From assembly GCF_036324505.1 (NCBI RefSeq), contig NC_086352.1, positions 27,182,312 through 27,246,311 on the forward strand: a stretch of DNA of 64,000 bases, read 5' to 3'. The DNA is from Eleginops maclovinus. Taxonomy: Eukaryota > Chordata > Actinopteri > Perciformes > Eleginopidae. The position numbers and the translations under genes were made by a program. This document shows, piece by piece, positions 42,560-53,200 of the stretch. The notes under the pieces were generated by a model that was not told where the DNA came from, did not search any database, and saw nothing but the letters and a program-made list of their open reading frames with translations. Numbering within the stretch: the stretch's first letter is position 1; every line of letters begins with the position of its first letter.

Positions 42560-43769
42560 CAGTGATGGAATTCATTACATGTCTGCAGTTTTCACATCAC
42601 TGTGAAAAAGGAAAGTCAAGGGTTAACCCATCCAAGGGTGAATAAGACGACTGCATCATCAGCACCACAGGGGTGGAGAGAAAGAGAGAGAGAGAGGGAG
42701 AGGGAGAGAGAAAGTCATGGAACTAGGTCAGTGAGGAACCGTGATTGGCCGCTAAACAAACGACACCGGCAGCGGACGTGTGTCGTGTCCGGCGGCAGTG
42801 CTGGGCTCCTGTATTTTCTCCTCACACGGTCATCCTCATCACACCAGAACCCTAAACAACGGAGAGCTGGATGCCTCAGTGGCTCCAAGTCACACTTTCT
42901 GTAAGGACGGGTTGCCAAGCATGCACACGCTGGCTCTGTAATACACACAAACACATACAGACAGCTCGTCCCCTCGTTGCCTTACAAGGCGTTAAGAGCG
43001 ATCCCTCTCATGCTGCTGCCATTTGTGTGGGGTTGCTAAGAGCCAATATTTCACACAAACACAGCAAAACAGCCACCCTGATGTCCTGCTACCAGCCATC
43101 CTGGATAGCAGAGGCACAGCATGCGCTTTCTTCTTCCAGGAAATTGCAGGATATGTCACAGTGTTTCTGTTATGCCAAACTGCAAAATGAAATTTCCTGT
43201 ATTGATTTACATGAAATGATCACTCAAAGAGCCGCCATGACAGGACGCACAGGAAAATATAAACACATATTAACACAATCTGAAGGGACTGCCATCTGAT
43301 ATGGGACAGAGATACTAAATGTCTTCACATGTCGGGAGAAATCAGAAATATGGATTTTCTTCATTCAACAGAATCGAGTAAAAACACATTTACATCATAA
43401 TTGGGCAGAAATAGAAGCCATCACTCATTTTTTAAGGCTTAATTTGAAAATACAATTGTCTTGTTAGTAAAACTTGAATATTATTGTTAAAATGTACCTT
43501 AGATTTCTGCCAAACTCTGTAAAGACCATTTAGGGAGACAGGATATTGGACGGAAGAAATCATAATTCAAAAAAATGTTCCAAATTACAAATGTACTTCA
43601 GAAACTGCTCAAAGTCGCCTCTTACCCTAACTAGTTTAAGTAGGCAGTGATCCTACATGCATATAGATACTGTATTCCGTAATAATTAAGTGTACTTTGC
43701 TTTTAACTTTAGATTAAAGTGGAAAACCACCAGCAGTCGAGGGTGCAGGTGATCGTTTTGCATCCTGAC

Positions 43770-43988
43770 CTGAGTGTTTTCTCCATCCTCAAACCCTGGT
43801 GTGATGCTTCTCGGGGGTCCTGCGCCCACCCGCTGGCCCCTGGAGGGGATGTGGGTCTTGAGTGGTGCCTGGGTCAGGCCTATCGCTGATGGCCTGCTGT
43901 AGGTCTGGGGGATGGGCAGGGCGCTGTGCACCGGTTTGGGTTTGGGGAGTCCTGACTTCATCTTTGAGGCCACCAGGATGGCTGGCAT
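43770..43988 (-). CDS. nav2: nav2 coding exon 1: N-terminus of the long (CH-containing) isoform
   Basis: This exon encodes 73 codons, from ATG at 43988-43986 to a CAG codon directly followed by the donor GTCAGG (43769-43768 is GT). The protein begins MPAILVASKMKSGLPKP, the start I know from vertebrate NAV2, and ends in GENTQ, matching the family pattern of a Gln just before IYTDWANHYL. The start is well supported: the same frame has a stop (TGA) at 44063-44061 with no ATG in between, and there is an A at -3. The segment after residue 20 is Pro/Ser/Arg-rich, low in predicted structure, and varies between species. It splices in phase 0 to the CH-domain exon 22 kb away. Function of this stretch: basic N-terminal extension ahead of the CH domain, with no catalytic motif visible. 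Confidence 0.95.
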
Positions 43989-44783
43989 CTTCTCCCTGCC
44001 CGCCTGACCACCACACGCTTCCCTCCCTCTCACACCCAGTTGGAAATGACTTGCTACAAGTCAGCAAGACTCCTCGTTAACTCACATATGGTCCAGCTAC
44101 TTCTGTGAAGGTGTTACCAGATTGAAGAGACTTATGTGCAGTTTGCACCTGATCTGGTTGAAGTCATGTGTGTAATTTGTCTAGGTCTTTGCTGCTCCTG
44201 CTGGATCTCAGCAGGGGTGTGTGCTGAGCTCCACAATGTGCAGTGGGGGGCTTAAAACCCACTGATTCCACCTGTTTCCTGGAATCAAGTAGCTTCAGCT
44301 CTTCATTTCTTGTAGAAAAATACCAAATCCTCCACAGAGTGTTCTTAAAAAAAACATGTGGCCAGATGGAAACGATGAATTCCACTCTGCAAAGTCTAGG
44401 AAAGAAAATCAAAAATCCCTCTTCACACTTCACAGGAATCCCCAGTTGCCTGGTGGCAGAGCGAGTGTTCCCTTACATTTATTTCCAGATCTGAGTGAGA
44501 GTCAGCGATTGGCAAAAAAGATCCTGCTGGATGCACAGCAGCTCCTCTTCCACAGAGACCGGTTAATTACACCATCGCTTCAGGATGACAGCAGAGAAAA
44601 AACGAGCTCAGTCGAGGAGAGCAGAGAGAAGGAGGAGATGGAGAGGAAAAAATAGAAGCAGCAGTGACAGAGCAACCACTCACTTCAGCGACTGCTCAGC
44701 CTGTGACTGCTCAGCCTGCAACACGCTGCACTCTGCCGCCTCTCTCCCTCTGAGTCGTGGTTAGCAGCAGGTGTGGCTTATAT
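43989..44783 (-). promoter_or_regulatory. nav2: nav2 5' UTR and putative TATA-like promoter
   Basis: Upstream of the nav2 ATG the minus strand has an in-frame stop at 44063-44061 and no recognised coding sequence. A TATA-like ATATAAG lies at 44783-44777, which would put the start of transcription near 44750. Just downstream of it is a Ser/Arg-unrelated, CT-rich leader containing a 15-bp tandem duplication (44690-44704 and 44705-44719). No strong CpG island is evident here, which is unusual for a developmental gene promoter. The true start could instead be a distant upstream exon. Positions are inferred from motifs only. Confidence 0.3.
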
Positions 44784-45059
44784 CAGCACCAACATATGTG
44801 AAGGGAAGCTCAGCACATTTACTCAGCATGTTCCTCCAGCCTGCCTACCTATATCTGCGTCTGTGTTACTTCCTTTTAATACATTGTGTTTTAATCTCAT
44901 CTTGAGTTTAAAGGGTTGTCAGTTTAGTGAGGTCACTGAGTTTGAGGGTTAACTTAAGGAAGGACTTCGACCTGAATCCCATGAACCAGACATGAGGCAA
45001 GTCACTGCTCAACACCGGTGTGGTTCATAATTAACATTGCTATGCTATGGCAATTCAGT

Positions 45060-45330
45060 GCAGCAATTCATATTCCCAAGAGGATAAAGCTAACACACTC
45101 TGGTGATCTACTGGATCTCCAAACAGGAGGTATCTCTTATCAACTTGCTGGATTACTAATTGGATTGGCAAAAAATGTATAGATATCAAGACAACTTTGG
45201 TGATCCCTTAACGTTTTCTCTATAGCTAGATTGAGATAGACAATTAATTTATGATTATTTCATTGGTGCTACGATCACGTCCTAATGTCAAATACTTTGG
45301 TTTATAATTCTAGCAATATTCATTCTCATC
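45060..45330 (-). repeat. common teleost interspersed repeat, reverse copy
   Basis: ACTTTGGTGATCCCTTAACG and GTCAAATACTTTGGTTTAT are the reverse of hallmarks of the same family as 34975-35215. The two copies lie in opposite orientation on either side of nav2 exon 1. Confidence 0.6.
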
Positions 45331-45602
45331 AGCCAACAGGTGTATTTAAGTCTTTCCCCCTCATAATCTAAAGCTGCCACATACAAAACTGACTATGGAT
45401 CATTGAAATGCACTAATTTCACCATCAGAAAGTATTGTAAACCCCAAAAAAAAGAAGCTTTTCCATACTAAATATTACAATACTGAAACACCAACAGCCA
45501 CATATATCAGTGTACTAGTCGGGCTGCAATGCAATGGATATTTTTTTTTATTAACAAATCTGCAATGATTTTATTAGTTTAATTTTTAAACCAGTATGTT
45601 GT

Positions 45603-45626
45603 GCTGCTGCTGCTGCTGCTGCTGCT
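45603..45626. repeat. (GCT)8 trinucleotide run
   Basis: Eight GCT units; CAG on the nav2 sense strand but upstream of its promoter, so not polyglutamine. Confidence 0.97.
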
Positions 45627-45946
45627 TTTTCAGGAAATACAGTATAACAGGCACAGGCAAGTTGTATTAATAGACTTTCCTTTCTATATTCTCTCCTCAC
45701 TCTTTTTAAGCTTCCACTTTTTAAATATGAGAATGGCCAATTAGTGGACGATGTCAGATCTGCTGCAGAACCAAAGAAAAAAGACCGGATAGGGAAGGGA
45801 TTGCATTTTGGACACTTTTTTTTTTCTCTTTTGGAAAGAATTGACATACAGTTTTGAACTTAAGTCAAGATTTGTGAACAGGTAATTAATGACCCCAAAT
45901 GATGAATTGTTTATCCAAACCATGGCAAAAAAATGTCAATTAGAAC

Positions 45947-46597
45947 TTAAAGGTCTCGTATTATGCTATATTTGAATAATATATTGTAGGGCGATATCTA
46001 TACAGAACTTCTGTGAAGTGTTTTGCTCAAAATACCAAACAGATCACCCATTGTAGCATGCCTCATACCCCTCTATTTCAGCCCTGTTCCTGAAGTGCTG
46101 ATTCTGTGACTGTCGCTTTAAATTTGAGCTGAGCTGAAGCTGGCCACGCACTTTTGGTGATCACGCAGCTCTCTGTCTGAAGAGAGAAGTTTCAAACGAA
46201 GAAATTCAGCTAAACGCTGTCGTGATTAAACCCCATATTATGTGCCAAACCACATCCAGCTTTATTTCTGAAACACTTCTCAGTGTTTGCCACTAGAACA
46301 GAGACATTATATGTATTATATAAACAACAACTCTAAGTCCCTCCTGCAGAATACACAGACACACAGAGGTGCTGCGGAGGGGATTCAGCTCACGACGGTG
46401 TATTGCGGATGATAGGTTGAGGGGACGTTGCCAGGAGTTCAATGTAAAGCCAGCCCATATTTCAGTTATGACGTCATAACCGAAGCTAATGTTGATCAGC
46501 TCGTTTGTACCCCGTTTTTAGAGACGTGGGTAAGGAGGAAAGAATTAAACTGAGTCTCCTTACACACCGGGGACACAATATTTATGTTTCAAGGGTG
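45947..46597. mobile_element. non-autonomous DNA element, 3' end lost
   Basis: Begins AAAGGTCTCGTATTATGCTA and continues through CTCAAAATACCAAACAGATC, TTTCAGTTATGACGTCATAA and ACACACCGGGGACACAATAT, all landmarks of a teleost repeat whose right end normally mirrors the left (GCATAATACGAGACCTTT). That right end is missing: the element is cut at about 46597, where the next repeat starts. Confidence 0.7.
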
Positions 46598-46726
46598 CAT
46601 TATTGTCATGATCCTTGTTTTCTGTCTGTTTCCTGTTTTATTTTGAAATGTTTTCCCTCTGTTGTGTCATGTTTAGTTTTACTTCCTGTCTTTTGGTTTT
46701 CCTTGTGTCTGATTTCGTTTCCCAAT

Positions 46727-47303
46727 ACCAAGAATGCAAACAACGGACTTGTGTACTTAGGGAGAACGTTCTTGCGGGTTGTTCTTGGAAGAATGAACTT
46801 GCAAGTTGACGAGCACACAGCGCGCTGTTGGCGGTTTGAGACGATGCGTACTTGCTGGTATTGCGCAATACACAATTGTGGAGCTTCTCAACTCCGAAAA
46901 CGTTTAACCGATTTTGAATTCGCCATCGATTTTCGTAAAACTGCTAATATTTGAAATCTAAACCCTTGATTTCTCGCCTCAAAGTGAATTTGTAGTGATG
47001 AAATAGCATACGAAAATAGTAAAAACGTACCATTGTTCAATGGCGTCGAGTAATTTTCCGCTCCTCGCTTGAATGCCGAAATGAATGCTGGGATATATTC
47101 GCTGCCGAGTTAACACAAATTAGCGTCCGATGCATCCTTGGTGAAATGGGCGTGTCGAGAATATTTCCGGGAATACATCCGGGAACTTTATCCGTTCTTG
47201 GTGAAAGCGAACTTGGGTTTGGGACAGTACTTGGGCAGCAACAGATGACGTTTCACAAGAACACGAGCACACGAGTACAGACAAGAACGCATATTGAAAA
47301 AGG
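46727..47303. mobile_element. insertion splitting the T-rich head of the repeat unit
   Basis: A block of different composition, with repeated TTCTTG/GAACTT-type strings at both ends (GAACGTTCTTGCGGGTTGTT near the left, AACGCATATTGAAAA at the right). CCAAT occurs at both junctions (46722-46726 and 47304-47308), which could be a 5-bp target duplication. Terminal inverted repeats are not convincing by eye, so class is open. Confidence 0.4.
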
Positions 47304-47446
47304 CCAATGATTGTTGTCATCTTTTGCCCTCCTGTTTCTGCCTCCCCTCCCCAGCTGTGGCTTGTGTTGTGATTATTGTCTTTGTATTTAGTCCTGCTTT
47401 CCCTTGTGTTCTCTGTCAGTTTGTTATCATCGTTTGTTATCAACAG

Positions 47447-47770
47447 CCCCTGCTGTCCTGTCGGCGGCCCGGCCGACTCAAGCCCCTGCTCTCCTGTCGG
47501 CGGCCCGGCCGACTCAAGCCCCTGCTGTCCTGTCGGCGGCCCGGCCGACTCCAGCCCCTGCTGTCCTGTCGGCGGCCCGGCCGACTCCAGCCCCTGCTGT
47601 CCTGTCGGCGGCCCGGCCGACTCCAGCCCCTGCTGTCCTGTCGGCGGCCCGGCCGACTCCAGCCCCTGCTGTCCTGTCGGCGGCCCGGCCGACTCAAGCC
47701 CCTGCTGTCCTGTCGGCGGCCCGGCCGACTCAAGCCCCTGCTGTCCTGTCGGCGGCCCAGCCGACACCAG
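47447..47770. repeat. 36-bp minisatellite, 9 tandem copies
   Basis: Units begin CCCCTGCTGTCCTGTCGGCG and end GACTCAAG or GACTCCAG. The core GTCGGCGGCCCGGCCGAC is nearly self-complementary. Copies differ by one or two bases except the ninth, which is more diverged. A 36-bp period keeps frames open: LLSCRRPGRLKP on the plus strand, GPPTGQQGLESA on the minus strand, and two others. Confidence 0.97.
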
Positions 47771-47870
47771 CCTACTTGTCGACTCCGGCCTCGCCTGTCC
47801 AGTCGATTCCAGCCCCGCCTGTCCTATTGTCTCAGGCCTCCCCTGTCCTGCCAAGTCCAGCCTGGCCTGG

Positions 47871-48700
47871 CCTGTTTTCCTGCCGTCACCTGTTCCGATG
47901 GGGGTCTCGCTAACACCTGCTCCTGTCCTGTTTGGGGTCCTGTGGAGACCTGTTCTGCCGGGGGTCGAGCCGACATCATGTTCTGCTCCGTTGGGGGTCC
48001 TGCCGTCACCTGTTCTGATGGGGGTCCTGCCAACATCTGCTCCTGTCCTGTTGGGGGTCCCGTGGAGACCTGTTCTGCCGGGGGTCCCGCCGACATCATT
48101 ACCTGCTCCGTTGGGGGTCCTGCCGTCACCTGTTCCGATGGGGGTCCCGCCAACACCTGCTCTTGTTCCGATGGAGGTCCCGCCAACATCGGCTCCTGTT
48201 CTGTTGGGGGTCCCATCATCACCTGTTCTGATGGGGGTCCCGCCGTCACCTGTTCCGATGGGGGTCCCGCCAACTCCTCACCCCGTCAAGTCGGTGGTCC
48301 CTTCGACACCTGTTCCGTTGGTGGTCCCACCAATACATGTCCCTTTCCAGTCGGGGGCCCCGCCGACTCTAGCTCATGTCCCACCGACGCCAGTACCACC
48401 CGATTCCCACAGAAGCAATCTCCTGCATCTTCGGGGGTTTCGCAGACGCCAGTACCAATCGGGGTCCCGCAGACAAGAGCTCATGTCCCGTCTGGGGTCC
48501 CGCCGACTGGTGCGATTGTCTCCTCGGTGGCCCCGCCGTCACCTGTTCTGATGGGGGGTCCGCTAACACCTGATCCTGTTGTGTTTGGGGTCCTGCCGTC
48601 ACCTGTTCCGATGGGGGTCCTGCCAACATCTGCTCCTGTTCCGCTGGGGGACCTGCCGTCACCTGTTCCGATGAGGGTCCCGCCAACACCTGTTCCTGCT
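47871..48700. repeat. 30/60/120-bp higher-order minisatellite
   Basis: The landmark GCCGTCACCTGTT recurs at 47882, 48002, 48122 and 48242, exactly 120 bp apart, and then at 48535, 48595 and 48655, 60 bp apart. Each 120-bp unit consists of about four 30-bp subunits around GGGGGTCC(C/T)GCC. Between 48290 and 48530 the subunits are more diverged. Open on both strands, for example VGGPAVTCSDGGPANTC on plus. Confidence 0.93.
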
Positions 48701-48771
48701 CCAGGTCCTCCAGAGCGGCCCGCAGCTCTCCAGAGGGGTCCCACCATAGCCTACGCCGTCCTCAAGCATGG

Positions 48772-49180
48772 TTATGTCGTCCTCCAGCCCGTCGGCCTCC
48801 AGCCCATCATCCAGAGGCATCTCGCCGTCCCACAGCCCGTCCTCCAGAGGTGTCTCGCTGCCTTCCAGGCCGTCCCCCGGGGTTCTCTCGTCGTCCTCCA
48901 GGCCATCCTCCGGAGCTGTCTCGCCATCCTTCAGGCCGTCCTCCGGAGCTGTCTCGCCGCCTTCCCGGCCGTCCTCCGGAGCTGTCTCACCCCCTTGCAG
49001 GCCGTCCTCCGGAGCTGTCTCGCCCCCTTCCAGGGCCGTCCTCCGGAGCTGTCTCGCCGCCTTCCAGGCCGTCCTACAGAACGGTCTTGCCGCCCTCCGG
49101 AGCTATTCCACCGTCCTCCAGGTCGTCCTCAGGAGCTATTCCACTGTTCTCCAGGTCGTCCTCCAGAGTTCCCTTGCCGT
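48772..49180. repeat. 33-bp minisatellite, diverged at its edges
   Basis: The landmark CGGAGCTGTCTC occurs at 48911, 48944, 48977 and 49010 (33-bp steps) and at 49044 (a 34-bp step caused by one extra G). Outer copies are more diverged (CCAGAGGTGTCTCG, CCTCAGGAGCTATTCC). The single-base insertion switches the plus-strand frame of the repeats. Confidence 0.93.
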
Positions 49181-49323
49181 GGTCTCCGCCCCTGTCTCCG
49201 TCTCTGTCTCCGCCCCCCTCGGTTCCCCAGCCAAAAGTCCTGTTCATGCTCTTTCTCATCCTCTGCCTTTCCCCGGGGCATCCGCCCGAGACACCCTTCA
49301 TGTCCTCTGTCTTGCCCCCGGGC

Positions 49324-49371
49324 CGCCTGCCCGCCTGCCCACCTGCCCACCTGCCCGCCTGCCCGCCTGCC
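49324..49371. repeat. 8-bp minisatellite, 6 copies
   Basis: Six units of CGCCTGCC or CACCTGCC. The period is not a multiple of three, so encoded peptides (LPACPPAHLPACPPAR-like) repeat every 24 bases. Confidence 0.95.
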
Positions 49372-49923
49372 CGAATGAACTTGATAAATCTTAAAGGGAA
49401 CTTGAAGGTCCGTATTAAATTCTAATTCTAAGCACTTACTTACGGTAGAAGAGCAATGTTGTAGTTTCGGGATATTACACAGCAGAAACTAAAATTAGTA
49501 TAAAAAATACTAGGGCAAAGATGCATCCTCTGTGGACTCTGATCATCTGTAACAAAATGCTGTGGCAATGAAATTCATGTCCTAAAATCTAGATGTTCCC
49601 ATGTCATTTACTCTGAAATGATGGCCTTCTTGAAATGACAGAGAAAGCATGTTTAACACTGTAGCTGCCTCCCACAATCCAAACCAAACAAATGACCAAA
49701 AATGACCAGCATTAAAGACATCAGAACCGGTGATTCACTAAAAACCGTAAGCACTTTCCAGTATTCCAGTTCAATGTGAAAAGATCCCCTCAGTTCATAA
49801 TGCAGCTAACCAGAGGAGGAGATTGAGTTAGAGAAGGACACACGATTTAATCCAGGAGAGGATGTGTTTAGTATGTTAATCTTAATCCTGTTACATTAAT
49901 TCTAAATTATGCAAATAGCATCT

Positions 49924-49926
<3 letters not shown>

Positions 49927-49993
<67 letters not shown>
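49927..49993. repeat. (TG)n microsatellite, 67 bp
   Basis: Pure TG run upstream of nav2. Confidence 0.99.
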
Positions 49994-49994
<1 letters not shown>

Positions 49995-51751
49995 GCTGAG
50001 GGTCTAAATATTTGAAACAGTTTATGTGATTATAGATTTGCAAATCCAGCTTTATTTTAAAATCAATGTCGAGTAAGGCTGTGATTTAAACATTGCTTAT
50101 TAATTCTTCAAGTCTTGCAATATCCATTCAAGCAGTGCCTGGTGGATGACATGTTTTTTTCTCAGCACTTCATTAGGCTGGCTAAACTCTTTCCAAAAAT
50201 AATGCATTTTTCAGTTTAGACCTTTCCTTAGTTGGTCAGTCGGACTATCAAAAATGTCGCCACTCTTTTCAGCAGTCACAGTTTTGCCCTATAAGAGGCT
50301 GTGTGTGTGTGAATGTGTGGTGCACTCACATGCGCGTTTGGAGCTTTTGTACTTGTTTATTTGCCCATCATAGCACTCCAGGTAAATTAACAGTATTCTG
50401 CAGATCTCCAAATGATGACGTCATCTTGGAAATATAATTGAGTTGATGTCTATTATTGCTACTTACAGTTTGATAATAACTAACTGCAGCCACAGATATT
50501 CCTCAACATAAACTACTGGCAAAGCTGTAAAAAAAAATGGTGTTGTGAAAATCCTCCCTGATAGAAAACACACCCATATCCTGACATCAAAACAGCCTGA
50601 CTGGGACATATAGGAAAATACATTAATTCCACCCCCCTATCCTCAGATGTCAATCTGTCATTTAGAAAAAATGGAAAGAAGAAAAACATACAGATCACAG
50701 CATAACATAACAGGGGAAACTTCCAATATTTTCCTACTATCCTCTGTGATGGAAAGCGTGTCCCAGACCCTGGCAGATCACAGCGCAGCAGGAACAAAAA
50801 CAGTCACGTGTGATTTATGTAGCAACCTTTGAAGATACCTGATGACAGTCCGGTGCAGTCTAATAATAGAGCTGCTTTGACTGTAAATGGGCGGTAATAA
50901 CTAGGACACCCACTGCCTGGTCTGCTATGTGTTTATACTGCATTTCTTCTAAGAATAATAAACATTTGTGTGGGGTAAATGGTGGGTGTTTGCTGTGAAC
51001 TCTGTAGCCTCTGTAGAGATTAATGTCAATAGTGATTATATATGAACTGCATAGTACTGAATTATCAATATCTTGGTATAGTGGGACAAGATTCTTTCTA
51101 AAAAAAATGCAAGTGGGTGCATGTTGCTTCAGGTGTAGACAAAATACAATAAAGGAAGTTTAGCTTAAGTAATGTATCCTTGTTTTTTAAGGCTTATCAG
51201 ATGCCAAAACACTGCATAGCCTTTCACCATAAATGAGACAGGATATTACAGATCTGGAAGGTTACTGGATAGACTTCAAAATCACTATTCTACCCTCAGT
51301 CTTGGTAATGCTTGGTGTGTAACCGTACATTGTGTTGCAGCAAAAGTTGGTTCAAGTTCAACTTTATTTACAGAAAATCCCTGCATTTCGTTCTTTGCCA
51401 CCAAGCCCTCTGTTCCAACGCAATAGTCCAATTGAATTGAATAAGCATTTTCCCACCTGTATTGTATTATTGCCCATCTGTACACAGCCTTAAAATGCTT
51501 AATAATTATTTCCAAAGAGAAGTTGATCTTTCCATTTGTTTGATTTAAAAAAAATGTTTTAGACCAATAGGTTGATATCCATTAAAGTGCATGGTTTTAT
51601 ATGAATGCCTGGGCATATCTAAGGCAATCCTACACTACTACTTAACATTCAGAAACAGACTGGGATAGGAAACCTGTTATTATTCAGTGCTCTTAAATTG
51701 AATCCTTGTTTCTATGCCCTACCACGATCTGTAGCTCAGAGACTTACAGTG

Positions 51752-51900
51752 GGGCAAAAAAGTATTTTGTCAGCCACCAATTGTGCAAGTTCTCCCATTT
51801 AAAAAGATGAGAGAGGCCTGTAATTTTTATCATAGGACCTATGATAAAAATTACAGGCCTCTCTCATCTTTTTAAATATGTGACATGTTGAAAACCCAAC
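51752..51900. mobile_element. Tc1/mariner terminus folded into a palindrome
   Basis: TACAGTGGGGCAAAAAAGTA, then TTGTCAGCCACCAATTGTGC, then AAGTTCTCCCA is the terminus of a fish Tc1-like element starting at a TA. Within 86 bp the sequence turns back on itself: 51798-51836 and 51838-51876 are perfect 39-bp reverse complements around a single A. No transposase remains. Confidence 0.85.
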
Positions 51901-52009
51901 CCCTGAGATTTTTTGAAATACTAACAATGTAAACTACGCATTCTGGTACACTCTGACAATGAAAAAAATACATCTATTATTACCCGGCATATTTAATAAT
52001 ATTTAAGGC

Positions 52010-52352
52010 CATTTATCTTTTGTTACTTTGTTCTGACAGCTGAAGCTGCTGCTCCCACAGAGAGAAGAGGAGGGAGGAGAAGCTGTGACAATTACTTTAA
52101 ATAGTGGATAAGGGTAGATGTTTTCGGTAAAAAAAACGGTAAATGACATGGATGTATAAAGTAGTTCTATTGCGAAGTTATTCTCCGTGGGGACTTGCAG
52201 TAACATGCCGTAATCTTGCTACTGTACACGCAGCATTAGAAATTCCGGCCATCAAAATAAAGGTTTGACTTTTTTTTTTATTTCTCAACTATTTTTTTTT
52301 TTCACTTGCGCGACCAAAAAGTGGGTTGTCTCTGACCCACCAGTTGAGAACC
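52010..52352 (-). mobile_element. hAT-type element end
   Basis: CCCACCAGTTGAGAACCACTG is the well-known hAT-type terminus CAGTGGTTCTCAACTGGTGGG read on the other strand, preceded by AAAAGTGGGTTGTCTCTG. The interior toward 52010 is plausibly the same element, but the opposite end is not found. Confidence 0.65.
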
Positions 52353-53018
52353 ACTGATCAAAACAACTTTAATTGGATGAATAACAGAAAGTAAGTGTAT
52401 CCAAAATGTCAGCGATTATCCCTTAATGCACAGGTAAACTATGTGTAAAATGAATGTCAAGCATCAGGTCAGAGCTGAAGTATCAAGTTGGTATTTAAAC
52501 AGTGATTTGGGAATAATGGGGGTCTCCAACCTGTGCCACTATCTGTATCCGGAACTAGCAAATAACTTGTAACATGGTCAATGGTGAGTTGAAGGGAATT
52601 ATTACTCAGAGGAATGATTGCAACAACTACTAAAGGTTATACCCAAGTTGTTTTAAACCAGAGTCATCCAGACAAAAGCGCATTCTGCTGTCAAACTGCT
52701 GATGTAGTAGCAATGATTTTCAGAATTATATACCGGCTTTACACTTGACATTTCTAACATTTAATGCCTTTAAGGCTCCATATAAATCTCAAACCAAGAC
52801 TTTTTCCTCACAAAATGGTCTCCTGAAGAGCTGACAAAATGTCCTAACAATCCTAGTGTCCTCAATTCTCAAGGTCGACCACTGAAATCAGTCCTCACAA
52901 AGATAGAGATATCAGAACAGATACACACATGCAGATGTTGACAAAAATAGAAATTGCAGAAAAAGAAACAATCTGTGTAACGTGAACTGTATAAAAGAAG
53001 GAAATCACAAGAATTACA

Positions 53019-53200
<182 letters not shown>

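Larger units (their letters stand above)
44784..46000. other. nav2 5' flank
   Basis: No gene is seen. It contains a minus-oriented copy of a common teleost repeat (about 45060-45330) and an eight-unit GCT run at 45603-45626 (CAG on the minus strand). The repeat nest begins at about 45947. Confidence 0.6.
46605..49430 (+). mobile_element. teleost repeat unit carrying the GC-rich minisatellite cluster
   Basis: The left part (TGTCATGATCCTTGTTTTCT ... CTTCCTGTCTTTTGGTTTTC) and 47309-47446 (CCTGTTTCTGCCTCCCCTCC ... CCTTGTGTTCTCTGTCAG) look like the T-rich head of a dispersed fish repeat, split by an insertion of about 577 bp (46727-47303). Four tandem arrays follow. I cannot assign a transposon class or see a transposase. 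The right limit is set where tandem GC-rich sequence gives way to ordinary AT-rich DNA. Confidence 0.45.

Noticed and set aside
43989..44033. Upstream extension of the nav2 reading frame (MRGREACGG...)
   Set aside because: The upstream start is GTG, not ATG; the first ATG after the in-frame stop at 44063-44061 is at 43988 and matches the family N-terminus.
46505..46954. A 149-codon plus-strand frame
   Set aside because: It runs across the junction of two repeats and into an insertion; no domain is visible.
47294..49378. A 694-codon frame as a real Pro-rich or mucin-like gene
   Set aside because: Its length comes from stop-free tandem units; several other frames on both strands are also long, repeats shift frame at 49044, no signal peptide, domain or splice context is convincing, and the flanks look like a dispersed repeat.
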